Source: DASPKW01 sp038244055 (GTDB lineage: Bacteria; Planctomycetota; Phycisphaerae; Tepidisphaerales; Tepidisphaeraceae). Taken from it: a DNA stretch of 13,682 bases. Made by a program: the position numbers and the translations under genes. Below the pieces are notes generated by a model that worked only from the letters and a program-made list of their open reading frames with translations, had not been told where the DNA came from and ran no database searches. Location of the stretch: NCBI GenBank assembly GCA_038244055.1, contig JBBRTW010000167.1:1-13682 (forward strand). The letters are read 5' to 3'. Of the stretch, positions 1 through 7,519 are shown in pieces; within the stretch, counting starts at the first letter, position 1; every line of letters begins with the position of its first letter.

Positions 1-19
1 AGACCCCGCGCCGATGGGG

Positions 20-511
20 TCACTTGATCTTGCCGGTGGACTCATCGTAGTAGAAGGTGCTGTCCTGGTTGGGGGCCCAGACCTTGCCGTTGGTCGTGTT
101 GATCACGAAGCCGCTGCCGCCGGTGACGTTGTCGGTCGCGACGGCGGGATCAGTGGTAATCGCCACGATTCCGTTCTTGTTGTTCAGCGAATTCACCGGC
201 GCCTGCTGGAGATAAGGACCGAAATCCTTGCCCGAGCTGGCGGTGGTGTCGCCGTTGACATCGGACTGCTGGGTCATCTGCACCCATTGCTTTCCGGAGA
301 AGTCGGGCAGGGAGTCGTTGTGCTGCAATTTGTACAGCTCGACCTGCGAGCGGATCGTCTGGAGCTGGCTCGTCAGGCTGTTCTTGCGGGCGTCGGTGCT
401 GGCGCTGGTGAACTGCGGGATGACGATCGCGGCCAGAATGCCGAGGATGATCACGACGATCAAAATTTCAACGAGCGTAAATCCTTTACGGTTTCTGCGA
501 ATGGCGGACAT
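20..511 (-). CDS. GspG-like type II secretion / type IV pilin-like pseudopilin
   Basis: A 163-residue protein with a class III prepilin signal. A short basic leader (MSAIRRNRKG) is followed by FTLVEILIVV and a hydrophobic helix running to about residue 33, with Glu at mature position 5. The prepilin peptidase would cut after Gly10 and N-methylate Phe. The start at 511 is chosen because GGAGG (minus strand, 523-519) lies 7 bases upstream; an in-frame ATG at 559 has no comparable support. The rest is a soluble domain of about 120 residues with Ser/Thr/Asn/Asp-rich loops and a C-terminal Trp/Tyr beta region, like the major pseudopilin GspG. It would be an inner-membrane/periplasmic fibre subunit. 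No other secretion gene lies in the window, so the system it serves is unknown. It is probably transcribed alone, because the upstream nadC has a terminator. Family assignment is firm; GspG versus another pseudopilin is not. Confidence 0.9.
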   Translation of the reverse strand: MSAIRRNRKGFTLVEILIVVIILGILAAIVIPQFTSASTDARKNSLTSQLQTIRSQVELYKLQHNDSLPDFSGKQWVQMTQQSDVNGDTTASSGKDFGPYLQQAPVNSLNNKNGIVAITTDPAVATDNVTGGSGFVINTTNGKVWAPNQDSTFYYDESTGKIK

Positions 512-546
512 GTCAAAGCCTCCTGTGAGAGTTCTGTTGTTGCCGC

Positions 547-569
547 GGCCGGACGACAATCGCCCGACC
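547..569 (-). promoter_or_regulatory. Hairpin just upstream of the pseudopilin Shine-Dalgarno
   Basis: On the minus strand two 10-base arms (GGTCGGGCGA and TCGTCCGGCC) pair around a 3-base loop, with two G-U pairs. The hairpin ends about 24 bases before GGAGG. Its position suggests influence on ribosome access or mRNA stability. No T-tract follows, so it is not an intrinsic terminator. Function is inferred from position only. Confidence 0.35.
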
Positions 570-842
570 GGACATCGTTATCGGTTTGCCCCGCCGCACA
601 TGCGGCAAGGCGGAATTGGCACACAAACCAGCAGCGGCCTGTCGGCTTTACATGGGGACTGCCGACGAATCCGAACGCTTTTGGGGTGCCGGGCTTTGAC
701 GTGAAACATCCTGAAGCCCGGATCGCCCTGCGCACCAGGTGTTGATCACCCGCGCGCCGCGCTGACTGCTCCTTTCTCCATCGCTGGTCCTTCATCGGCG
801 ACGCCGATGGGGGACTTAATGAAGCCGCTTGATCCGTCGCGA

Positions 843-866
843 CGCGCCCCACACACGTGGGGCGCG
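843..866. other. Perfect 10-bp stem hairpin in the pseudopilin leader
   Basis: The arms CGCGCCCCAC and GTGGGGCGCG flank a four-base loop. A second compact hairpin, CATCGGC/GCCGATG with a GAC loop, lies 34 bases away at 793-809. Neither is followed by a T-run on either strand, so they look like RNA or protein-binding structure rather than terminators. Confidence 0.4.
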
Positions 867-904
867 CCGCCGGACCGTATTGAAGGAGGAATCCACAGGC
901 TTGG

Positions 905-1213
905 ACCGATAAGACATGCGACGGCGAGGCGGGGGTCTGCCACCCGTCAGCGCCGGAGGCTTGCGCCACCGGCATCCGCTTTGGCGGAGCCCCGGTTCCA
1001 GGCGCTTTCGCAACTGGAATCGTCTCCGCCTCCTGCCCGGCAGGCCCGGACAGGTTCGCGAGTCTCCTTTCGGCAACGCCCTCGATCCGTGTCACAAGTG
1101 ACCGGGACCGGGCGCTTTGCGCATCACCGCGGAAATACTGCACTCCGCAATGAGCCGGCCTCCCTCTCGGGAAACCAGACGCCGCCTTACGACGGCTTTA
1201 CCTTTATCGAGGA
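905..1213 (-). ncRNA. Candidate structured leader RNA, GEMM (c-di-GMP-I)-like modules
   Basis: Read on the minus strand, the region opens with CGATAA (1209-1204) and closes with the complementary TTATCG (912-907). Inside are two GNRA-capped hairpins: 1196-1181 with loop GTAA and 1176-1157 with loop GAGA. There are also two stretches of related form: GCGCAAAGCGCC-CGG... followed by a hairpin and GTTGCCGAAAGG (1122-1067), and GCGAAAGCGCC-TGG... followed by a hairpin and GCCGGTGGC (1011-962). These resemble the conserved ACGCAAAGCC...GGGTTGCCGAA elements and tetraloop-capped P1b of c-di-GMP-I riboswitches, but depart from that consensus at several places. An undescribed RNA or chance structure in GC-rich DNA are the alternatives. 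The downstream gene is the pseudopilin at 20-511. Confidence 0.35.
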
Positions 1214-1293
1214 TTCTCCAACTGACTGCCCCGTTTGACCGGGGCCGTCATTCATTGATTTACGATTCAATTTGGGCGGAGTCAAAAGGTGGG

Positions 1294-1322
1294 AAGAAAA
1301 ATCGCCTCGGAGACACCGAGGC
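1294..1322 (-). terminator. Rho-independent terminator of nadC
   Basis: On the minus strand GCCTCGG pairs with CCGAGGC around a 5-base loop (1322-1304), followed directly by GATTTTTCTT. It lies about 126 bases past the nadC stop codon and separates nadC from the pseudopilin transcript. Confidence 0.85.
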
Positions 1323-1448
1323 ACAGAAATTGGAGGTAGGAACGGGTGGCCCGAGGTGGGGTGCCGATAACGTCCCCGTCAGAACGCAACTGATCGCACG
1401 CAGGCATAAAGAGAGTCGCGGTGCGAAGGCATCGGTGATGGCGAGGCG

Positions 1449-2357
1449 TTATTGGCCATCGATTTCAAGGGAGATATCGAGGGCCGTCGCCGAATGGGTG
1501 AGAGCGCCCACCGCGATGCGATCGACGCCCGTCTGGGCGATGGTACGCACAGTCTCCAGCGTGACCCCGCCCGAGGCCTCCAGGGCGACTTGCGATTTCT
1601 TCCCCGCTTTATTCCGCATCTCCACGGCCAAGGCCATGCGCGGACAATCCATGTTGTCCAATAGGATCACATCCACCCCTTCCACCTTCAACACCTCGCG
1701 GAACTGCTCGAGTGTATCCACCTCGATCTCCACCAGGCGCGAGGGCGCTTCGGCGCGGGCCCGGGTCACGATCGGCTGAAGAAACCCCACCAGTTGCTTG
1801 TGCGGAATCTCCGCCAGATGGTTGTCCTTCACCAGCAGGCCATCGTACAGCCCGATGCGATGGTTCATCCCGCCGCCGCAAAGCACGGCGTATTTATCCA
1901 GGGCGCGCCAGCCGGGGATGGTCTTGCGCGTATCGTACACTTTCGCGGCCGTCCCCTCGACCCTGCGGGCGAAGCGCTGGGTCAGTGTCGCCACGCCGCT
2001 CATCCGCTGCAGGAAATTCAACACCACCCGCTCGGCCGCCAGGAGCGTGCGCAGCGACCCGCGAATCCGCAGCAGAGGCGTTTTCCGTTGATCCGTAAAA
2101 CGCCCCTCGATGATTTCCATGTGGAAGCCGGGGATCATTTCCACGCGAAGTTGCTCATCGTAGGCGGCGCAAACGCGCTCGACGATCGGCAGGCCGCAGA
2201 CCACGCCGACTTCCTTTTGGTAAAGCGTGCCGACCCCGACGGCCGCCTCCGGGATCAGCAGGCGGCTCGTAACATCATCCCCTGCCGCGCCCAGATCCTC
2301 GCGCCGGGCCAGCAGGATCAGTTCTGTCGTCTGTTCGGTGGAGGGAAAATCGTGCAT
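1449..2357 (-). CDS. nadC: Nicotinate-nucleotide diphosphorylase (carboxylating)
   Basis: A 302-residue quinolinate phosphoribosyltransferase. It converts quinolinate and PRPP to nicotinate mononucleotide, CO2 and pyrophosphate in cytosolic de novo NAD synthesis. Family motifs are in order: RMSG (118-121), TRKT (143-146), GGGMNHR (161-167), KDNH (177-180), EIEVD (210-214), LLDNM (232-236) and EASGG (260-264). These include the basic residues that bind the substrate carboxylates and phosphates. Length is normal for the family (about 280-300). The start follows a weak AGAG (minus strand). No nadA or nadB is present here. A TATAAT about 54 bases upstream and the terminator at 1294-1322 suggest a single-gene unit. 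Identification is secure. Confidence 0.96.
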   Translation of the reverse strand: MHDFPSTEQTTELILLARREDLGAAGDDVTSRLLIPEAAVGVGTLYQKEVGVVCGLPIVERVCAAYDEQLRVEMIPGFHMEIIEGRFTDQRKTPLLRIRGSLRTLLAAERVVLNFLQRMSGVATLTQRFARRVEGTAAKVYDTRKTIPGWRALDKYAVLCGGGMNHRIGLYDGLLVKDNHLAEIPHKQLVGFLQPIVTRARAEAPSRLVEIEVDTLEQFREVLKVEGVDVILLDNMDCPRMALAVEMRNKAGKKSQVALEASGGVTLETVRTIAQTGVDRIAVGALTHSATALDISLEIDGQ

Positions 2358-2410
2358 CGGTTCATATCTCTTTTTGAATCACGCCGGGCCATTGGACGCG
2401 CGAGATATCG

Positions 2411-2439
2411 ATTATACCACTACGCCGTGCGATTCGGCA
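2411..2439 (-). promoter_or_regulatory. Possible sigma-70-type promoter of nadC
   Basis: On the minus strand a perfect TATAAT lies at 2416-2411, in the 116-bp gap between the 2474 stop codon and the nadC start. The matching -35 position (about 2439-2434, TGCCGA) is a poor match to TTGACA. The call rests on the -10 hexamer and location alone. Confidence 0.4.
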
Positions 2440-2473
2440 GGATGTTTCGGGCCGGCAGCCTGCCCGACATTGC

Positions 2474-3604
2474 CTAGCCGCGCATCGTCTCCGCGTCGAT
2501 CCCATGCGCCGCGCACCATTCCCTGTACGCATACGGTGAAATCTCGCTCGGCTTGATCTCGCTGCGGCCGCCCCAGAAGACATTTGTATACGTCACCGGA
2601 ATGCCGACTGAAGCCAGATGGTCGTCGATCGCTTTCTTATGCGCCATCACCAGTTCCTTGGTGCCGCCGTGGGTGACGCCCATGATGTTCACGTTCGCGA
2701 ATTCCGGGCCGCCGTCGCGCCAGTAGGCGTGGGTCATGCAGTGGTGCCGGGCGACTTCCTTGCCGGCTTCCATCTCCCGGCCGGCCGGAACCGCCCAGTG
2801 ATACAGCGCGTTGAAGCGCGTCACCCGCTCGCCGCTGGCCAGCGGTTTGACGTGCTCCAGGAAGGTGCTGAAGCGCCCGATCACGCCGCGATCGTTCAGG
2901 GATTTGGAGACTTCATAAAACTGCTCCAGCGGCACGCCGGCTTCCTTCGCCCGCGCTTCCCAGAGATTGGGCACGATTTCCTCGGGCTCGAATTCGCGCT
3001 TGAGCGGCGTCAGAACCTTCCAATCCAGGTCGCTCAAAATCACCTGCGCCACATCCTTGGGCTCGGCCGTCACATCGGCCTTGTCGCCCGGCTCCATGGT
3101 GCGCCGGCGGATGTGGCCGACGCCCAGGGCGAAGACCTTTTTGGCCGGCATGATCCGGTGCGAGAGCGCGCCGGTCTTGGCGGTGAGGTAAGCGCAATGC
3201 TTCTCCATCGAGAAACCCTGCGGCACCTTGAGCGTCGTCCAGAGGCGGTACTTCGATCCCGGGGTTTCCTTATCGGTCGAGCGGATCACGATATGCCCCG
3301 AAAACGGGTCATCGTGAAACATGAATTCGAATGCCGCCTGCAGTTTTTCCTCGGGAATCTGCCAGGCGATCAGTCCGCCCTCGGCCAGATTGATACTCAT
3401 GAGCGTCTGGCGAACCCGCCGGATCGTGCCGGCCCGGAGCATCGCCTGAATCCGCTCCACGACGGTCGGCAGGTCCACGCCCGAGAGCCGGGCGATCTCG
3501 CCGAGGGGGTCAATCTGGAAACCCTGGATGCGGTCTTCGGAAACGGCCAGGATGGCATTGTTGATGGGGTCGCCGGTATGGATGGGGACAGTTGCGGTGC
3601 TCAT
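2474..3604 (-). CDS. Tandem siroheme decarboxylase-like (AhbA/AhbB, NirDLGH) Lrp/AsnC-fold protein
   Basis: A 376-residue protein built from two similar halves. Each half has a winged-helix-like N-terminal part (about 20-68 and 185-250) and a ferredoxin-like alpha-beta part (about 75-165 and 262-345). Repeat 1 has SGHIVIRST...KYRLWTTLKVP (102-128). Repeat 2 has FNALYHWAVP (264-273), THAYWRD (291-297) and NIMGVTHG (306-313). These parallel the H-x-Y-x-R and YNLW / WPYN...MIHG signatures of siroheme decarboxylases, which remove acetate carboxyls from siroheme on the route to heme or heme d1. AhbA and AhbB are normally two proteins; here the halves are fused. ATG 3604 is chosen because the upstream extension to 3760 has no domain character, although no clear Shine-Dalgarno precedes it. 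A divergent Lrp-type regulator is the alternative. Family is likely; catalytic role is unproven. Confidence 0.75.
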   Translation of the reverse strand: MSTATVPIHTGDPINNAILAVSEDRIQGFQIDPLGEIARLSGVDLPTVVERIQAMLRAGTIRRVRQTLMSINLAEGGLIAWQIPEEKLQAAFEFMFHDDPFSGHIVIRSTDKETPGSKYRLWTTLKVPQGFSMEKHCAYLTAKTGALSHRIMPAKKVFALGVGHIRRRTMEPGDKADVTAEPKDVAQVILSDLDWKVLTPLKREFEPEEIVPNLWEARAKEAGVPLEQFYEVSKSLNDRGVIGRFSTFLEHVKPLASGERVTRFNALYHWAVPAGREMEAGKEVARHHCMTHAYWRDGGPEFANVNIMGVTHGGTKELVMAHKKAIDDHLASVGIPVTYTNVFWGGRSEIKPSEISPYAYREWCAAHGIDAETMRG

Positions 3605-3805
3605 ATGAAGAATTGTATCGAACCGGAGGCCCTTTGTGGTAATTGCGGATGTGAAAGTCCTTATTACGCGACAATATACCACATGCCATAAGTCTGCTTT
3701 CGCACACCGCGTCTGATCGGAAACGCGTTGAATATTCGAAAGAGAATGCAGCAACGACACTTATGAGCGCTGGCGTAATCAAACTCGGCAGGTAACTTCC
3801 CGCAT
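3605..3805. promoter_or_regulatory. Divergent intergenic region, AT-richer than its surroundings
   Basis: This 201-bp gap lies between the divergent starts at 3604 (-) and 3806 (+), so promoters for both directions should be here. On the minus strand a TATATT (3678-3673) is a plausible -10 for the siroheme-decarboxylase-like gene, without a good -35. I see no convincing plus-strand promoter pair and no operator-like repeat. Confidence 0.3.
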
Positions 3806-4792
3806 ATGCCCGATCCGATTCTCCTTTCCACTTGGAACTTCGGCGCTCGCGCCAACCTGGCCGGGTGGCCCAGCGCCCAGCGGCCCGGCGGAATTCTCGA
3901 TGCCCTGGAGCAGACCTGCATCGCCTGCGAGCTCGATCCGGGGGTGGATAGCGTCGGCCCCGGCGGGCTTCCCGATGCCTCCGGGCAGGTCTCTCTCGAT
4001 GGCGCGATCATGCTCAGCCCGGCCCGCTCGGCCGGGGTCGCCTACTTGCGTCAATTCGCCCATCCCGTCTCCATCGCCCGGCGGGTCATGGAGAAGACGC
4101 CCCACAAACTGCTGGTTGGGCACGGCGCGGAAGAGTTCGCTCGATCCGAAGGATTTTCCGCCGAATCCCTCCTCAGCGACTCCGCCCGCGTCAAGTGGGA
4201 AGCGTGGAAATCCACCGGCCAGCACCGCGACTTCCATATCGGCGAGCGCCCCGCCAACGCGCCCGCCATCAAGTCCCCCGCCATCAACGCTCCCGCCGGC
4301 AAATCCGGCATCTCCAAACCCGGACGTGATTCCACGCCCATCGACCCCAACGCAACCCATGACACCATCGGCGTCCTTGGGATTGATGCCTCCGGAACGC
4401 TCGGGGCGGCCTGCTCCACCTCTGGCCGGGCGTTCAAGCTTCCTGGCCGGGTCGGCGATTCGCCGCTGATTGGCCATGGCCTCTACTGCGACCCGGTCGC
4501 CGGGGCGGCCGTCGCCACAGGCACGGGTGAACTGATGATCGGCGTCTGCGCCAGCTTCCTGGCCGTCGAACGCATGCGCCATGGCGAGCGGGCCATCGAA
4601 GCCATTCGCTATGTCCTCCAGCGCATCATCGACAGCTATGAGCTTGGCCCGAAGGACCAGTGCGCCCTGATCGCGCTGGGGCCCGATGGCCATTTTGCAT
4701 CCGGGGCACTCCGGCCGGGTTTTGAAGTCTGCATCACGACCGGCACGGGCACCATTGTCGTCCCGCCGGATGTCATTCTGATCGCTCCCTGA
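3806..4792 (+). CDS. N4-(beta-N-acetylglucosaminyl)-L-asparaginase-family Ntn hydrolase
   Basis: A 328-residue member of the glycosylasparaginase family, whose characterised members cleave the GlcNAc-Asn bond of N-glycan remnants. Members self-process: the peptide bond before a Thr breaks and that Thr becomes the N-terminal nucleophile of the beta chain. Here the site is HDT at 185-187 (predicted nucleophile T187), followed by IGVLGIDASG, an AACSTSG segment, GRVGDSPLIG and TGTGE, all typical of the beta chain and substrate pocket. The alpha part begins LSTWNFGARAN. Residues about 148-184, just before the cleavage site, are a Pro/Ala/Ser-rich linker with repeated AP/SPA steps. No signal peptide is evident, so a cytosolic location is predicted, unlike some secreted bacterial homologues. 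The glycosidase gene begins 33 bases downstream on the same strand. A beta-aspartyl peptidase activity is an alternative. Confidence 0.92.
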   Translation: MPDPILLSTWNFGARANLAGWPSAQRPGGILDALEQTCIACELDPGVDSVGPGGLPDASGQVSLDGAIMLSPARSAGVAYLRQFAHPVSIARRVMEKTPHKLLVGHGAEEFARSEGFSAESLLSDSARVKWEAWKSTGQHRDFHIGERPANAPAIKSPAINAPAGKSGISKPGRDSTPIDPNATHDTIGVLGIDASGTLGAACSTSGRAFKLPGRVGDSPLIGHGLYCDPVAGAAVATGTGELMIGVCASFLAVERMRHGERAIEAIRYVLQRIIDSYELGPKDQCALIALGPDGHFASGALRPGFEVCITTGTGTIVVPPDVILIAP

Positions 4793-4825
4793 TGCGCAAA
4801 ACAGATGGCGCGTTAGAATTCCGGC

Positions 4826-7501
4826 ATGCGCCTTACCTTCCTCATCGGGCTGCTCTGCTGCCTTCCCACCGCTCATGCCGCCACGTTCATCAATTCCGAC
4901 TTCAGCGATCCCGGGCCGGCGCTGGCGGATAAGAATGGCCGGGTCACCGGGACCCTGCCCAAAGACTGGCACGACAACAGCACCTGGGCCAACGTCTGGA
5001 TCAATTACACCACAGCCAATCAAGGCGGCCGGGCGTGCCTGGAGATCAACGTTACCCGAATCGATGATGGCCGGGCGCAGTTGCTCCACGATCTGCCCAA
5101 TCTCGATGAAGAGGGCTTCTATCGGCTCACCTTCATCGCCCGCAGCCCCACCCGCACGGGCGTTGAGCTTTCCATCCGCGATCTCGGCCCGCCCTATCAA
5201 TCGCCGTGGCACACGCAGGCCAATCTCGGCCCAGCCTGGAAGATGACCAGCATCGATTTCCGCCTCAAGAAATACGACAAGCCGGTGCGCTTTTTCATCC
5301 TCCCGCAAGGCGTCGGCCAGGTGCAGTTCGCGGCGCTTCGGTTGGACCGCCTGAGCCGCGAGGAACTCATCGCGGAACTCAAGAAACAGTATCCCGAGGG
5401 CGAGCCGGCCAATCTGATCAATCTTTCCACGGGTCTGCTGGCCGAGCATAGCGGGTGGACGCTTGGCCGGGAGTGGAGCGATGGGGATCAAGTCAAGATC
5501 AGCAGCGATAACCGCACCAAACCCGCGCGGGCCGATGGCGTGACCAGCAAGATCGTCGCGCCCAAAGGCTTCGATATGTACTCCGCGCCATTTGAAGTGC
5601 CGCTCGCATTCGAATCGCATACCGCCAGTCTCTACGTCAAGGGGAGCGGCTCGTTCACGCTCGGGGTTGTGGGCGATGGGCGAACGCTGGCGACGCACGA
5701 GTTGAAACTCGCCGATGACCAGTGGCATCGCGTCGAGACGAATTTCATGCCGATCTTCCTGACCAAAGCCTACGTTCTCATGCTCAAGGGCACGGGGACG
5801 TTCAATATCGATTCCGCGCAGGTCAACATCGGCAAAACCGCCACGCCCTTCACGATGCGCATGGGCTGCGAAGTCCATCTCTCCCTCTCGTCCGACATGG
5901 AAAACCCATCGATCCGCGCCTGGTTCGACGATGAGAAGGAAGAGCCGCGCCTCAGCGCCATCATCCGCGGCGTTTATCCCCAGGGCGCATCGATCAAAGC
6001 CACCGTGACCCACGCCTCCGGCCAATCCGCGCCGGCTCGAGTTCCCAAGCCTGGCCAGCGCTATGGCCAGATCTATTTCGATGTTTTTCCCGAAGCGCGT
6101 TACGGCCCGTTTCGCATCCAGGCGTGGGCCGAAGACGCTGCGGGCAAGCGCATCTCGCCCATCAGCGAGGTCATCGCCTATCGTCTGCATCGCCCGCGCT
6201 TCTGGGGGAAGGATGCGCCGGATTCTCCATTCGGCGTTCACACGCTCTCCATCAACCGCCACAACCTCATGGCCAAGGCGGTGGGCATCAACTGGGTGCG
6301 GCTGCACGATTCCGGCACGCGCTACATCGGCTGGCGCTACCTCGAACCGGAGAAGGGCAAGTGGGTCTTCGATGATGCCCCGCTGCAACGCTATCGCGCC
6401 GGCCACCTGATGATCCTGGGAGCGCTGGCGACAAGAACGAACTGGGCCACCAACATGGAGAAGCCGCGCAATGGCTATTTCGATCAGTTCTGGCAGCCCA
6501 AATCGCTCGAAGACTTCGCGCTCTACGTCCGCGCCGTCACCAGCCGCTACAAAGGCGGCACGATCGATACCTGGGATGTCTGGAACGAGCCGTGGAATCA
6601 CGAATGGTGGGCCGTGCGCTACGATGAGGAAAAGGGAAAGAAAGACGGCCGCCAGGGCTACATCACCAGCGAGAAACCGCAGGCCGATTTCGCGCGGCTC
6701 GTGGATGTCGCGGTGACCAATGCCAAATCCTCCGATCCATCGATTAAAGTGATTGGAGTGAATTCGACCACTGGGCAGGTGGGCCGGAACTGGAGCGCGG
6801 GCATCGTCGAGGCCGAGGGGCAGAAGCTCCCCGATGTCTACTGCTACCACCAGTACACGGGCGAGGCCAATCTCTTCCCCGGCGACGCGGTGGAGAAGGG
6901 TTTCCGCGATGCCACGGGCGCGATCGCCGCCAAACTTCGCGGCGGCAAGCTCGACAAGGCAGTTTGGATGAGCGAAGGCTCCTCGACGGCCGGCTACATC
7001 GGCTCGGGCATGTACCAGGCCACCTATCCCAACGCCGCCGATGAGGATGTCTCGGCCACGGGCGATCGCCTCTGCCGCTATGAAATCTCGCTGCTGGCCA
7101 ATGGCGTCTCCAAGGTCTTCCTCTATTCGATGCACAGCCACCGCACCTTCGGCGATGGGAGCGACTGGCGCGTTCTAGTGACCGAAGAAGGCGCGCTGCA
7201 TCCCAGCGCGGCCGCCCATTCGAATATGGCGTGGCATCTGGAGGGGACGACTTTTTCCCGTCGGATCGAACTCGCGCCGGGGCTGAACGCGTATCTGTTT
7301 ACCGGCGGCGGGCGGAGTGTGGCGGTGCTTTCGCCGCTGCCTGGAAAAGTCATCGAGTGGCCCGCGCCGGCGGGGGTGAATATCGTGGATCTGTACGGCA
7401 ATCCGATGGCGGAGCGGTCGAAGATTGGGCCGACGATTTCCTATGTCAGTGTTGATGGGAATGTCGAGCAATTGGCGAAGGCGCTGACGGCCGGGCGGTA
7501 A
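4826..7501 (+). CDS. Secreted multidomain glycoside hydrolase, clan GH-A-like
   Basis: An 891-residue exported protein with a signal peptide ending near AHA (residues 16-18). Two beta-sandwich, carbohydrate-binding-like regions follow (about 20-175 and 195-335), then an Ig-like segment (about 345-455), a TIM-barrel region (about 466-785) and a C-terminal beta domain. The barrel opens with SPFGVHTLS. DVWNEPW places the likely acid/base Glu at 588 after Asn587. VWMSEGSS places the likely nucleophile Glu at 717. This NE...E arrangement about 130 residues apart fits retaining clan GH-A enzymes (GH39- or GH5-like); I cannot assign a family or substrate. The start ATG has no strong Shine-Dalgarno. 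It probably shares a transcript with the asparaginase-family gene upstream, suggesting glycan or glycoprotein breakdown. Confidence 0.87.
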   Translation: MRLTFLIGLLCCLPTAHAATFINSDFSDPGPALADKNGRVTGTLPKDWHDNSTWANVWINYTTANQGGRACLEINVTRIDDGRAQLLHDLPNLDEEGFYRLTFIARSPTRTGVELSIRDLGPPYQSPWHTQANLGPAWKMTSIDFRLKKYDKPVRFFILPQGVGQVQFAALRLDRLSREELIAELKKQYPEGEPANLINLSTGLLAEHSGWTLGREWSDGDQVKISSDNRTKPARADGVTSKIVAPKGFDMYSAPFEVPLAFESHTASLYVKGSGSFTLGVVGDGRTLATHELKLADDQWHRVETNFMPIFLTKAYVLMLKGTGTFNIDSAQVNIGKTATPFTMRMGCEVHLSLSSDMENPSIRAWFDDEKEEPRLSAIIRGVYPQGASIKATVTHASGQSAPARVPKPGQRYGQIYFDVFPEARYGPFRIQAWAEDAAGKRISPISEVIAYRLHRPRFWGKDAPDSPFGVHTLSINRHNLMAKAVGINWVRLHDSGTRYIGWRYLEPEKGKWVFDDAPLQRYRAGHLMILGALATRTNWATNMEKPRNGYFDQFWQPKSLEDFALYVRAVTSRYKGGTIDTWDVWNEPWNHEWWAVRYDEEKGKKDGRQGYITSEKPQADFARLVDVAVTNAKSSDPSIKVIGVNSTTGQVGRNWSAGIVEAEGQKLPDVYCYHQYTGEANLFPGDAVEKGFRDATGAIAAKLRGGKLDKAVWMSEGSSTAGYIGSGMYQATYPNAADEDVSATGDRLCRYEISLLANGVSKVFLYSMHSHRTFGDGSDWRVLVTEEGALHPSAAAHSNMAWHLEGTTFSRRIELAPGLNAYLFTGGGRSVAVLSPLPGKVIEWPAPAGVNIVDLYGNPMAERSKIGPTISYVSVDGNVEQLAKALTAGR

Positions 7502-7519
7502 TCTGTTCTCGAATAATTA

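Larger units (their letters stand above)
512..1293 (-). other. Long gene-free leader of the pseudopilin gene
   Basis: About 780 bases between the nadC terminator and the pseudopilin start hold no convincing gene. Open frames here give Arg/Pro/Ala-rich translations without domain character. The minus strand is rich in inverted repeats: hairpins at 547-569, 593-606, 793-809 and 843-866, a CCGGGCTT/AAGCCCGG stem at 689-721, and the candidate structured RNA at 905-1213. Since nadC is terminated at 1294-1322, the pseudopilin promoter must lie somewhere here. I could not place it with confidence. Confidence 0.6.

Noticed and set aside
1067..1125. Cobalamin riboswitch, suggested by GGAGAC and CACTTGTGA-like bases
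   Set aside because: The B12 box (GCCAGGAGACC-type) and surrounding core are not matched, and the downstream gene has no link to cobalamin.
460..1143. 227-residue minus-strand frame running through the pseudopilin leader
   Set aside because: The composition is Arg/Pro/Ala/Ser without domain character, it overlaps the pseudopilin start in another frame, and it is better explained by structured noncoding DNA.
905..1213. RNase P RNA, suggested by the length and the CTTATCGGTC near the end
   Set aside because: The conserved GAGGAAAGTCCGGGC and AGAGAGCAAACC-like core segments of RNase P RNA are not present in the right order.
1228..1245. GCCCCG/CGGGGC hairpin as a terminator
   Set aside because: No T-tract follows on the minus strand and only a weak mixed stretch follows on the plus strand, where there is no gene to terminate.
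2618..3691. 357-residue plus-strand frame
   Set aside because: It is antisense to the siroheme-decarboxylase-like gene and reads as an Asp/Gly/His/Arg-rich shadow.
3779..7141. 1120-residue open frame on the minus strand, antisense to the asparaginase-family and glycosidase genes
   Set aside because: Its translation is rich in Gly/Ala/Arg/Asp with no domain or membrane pattern. The plus-strand proteins have clear catalytic motifs. Long antisense frames are expected opposite GC-rich genes with strong third-position bias.
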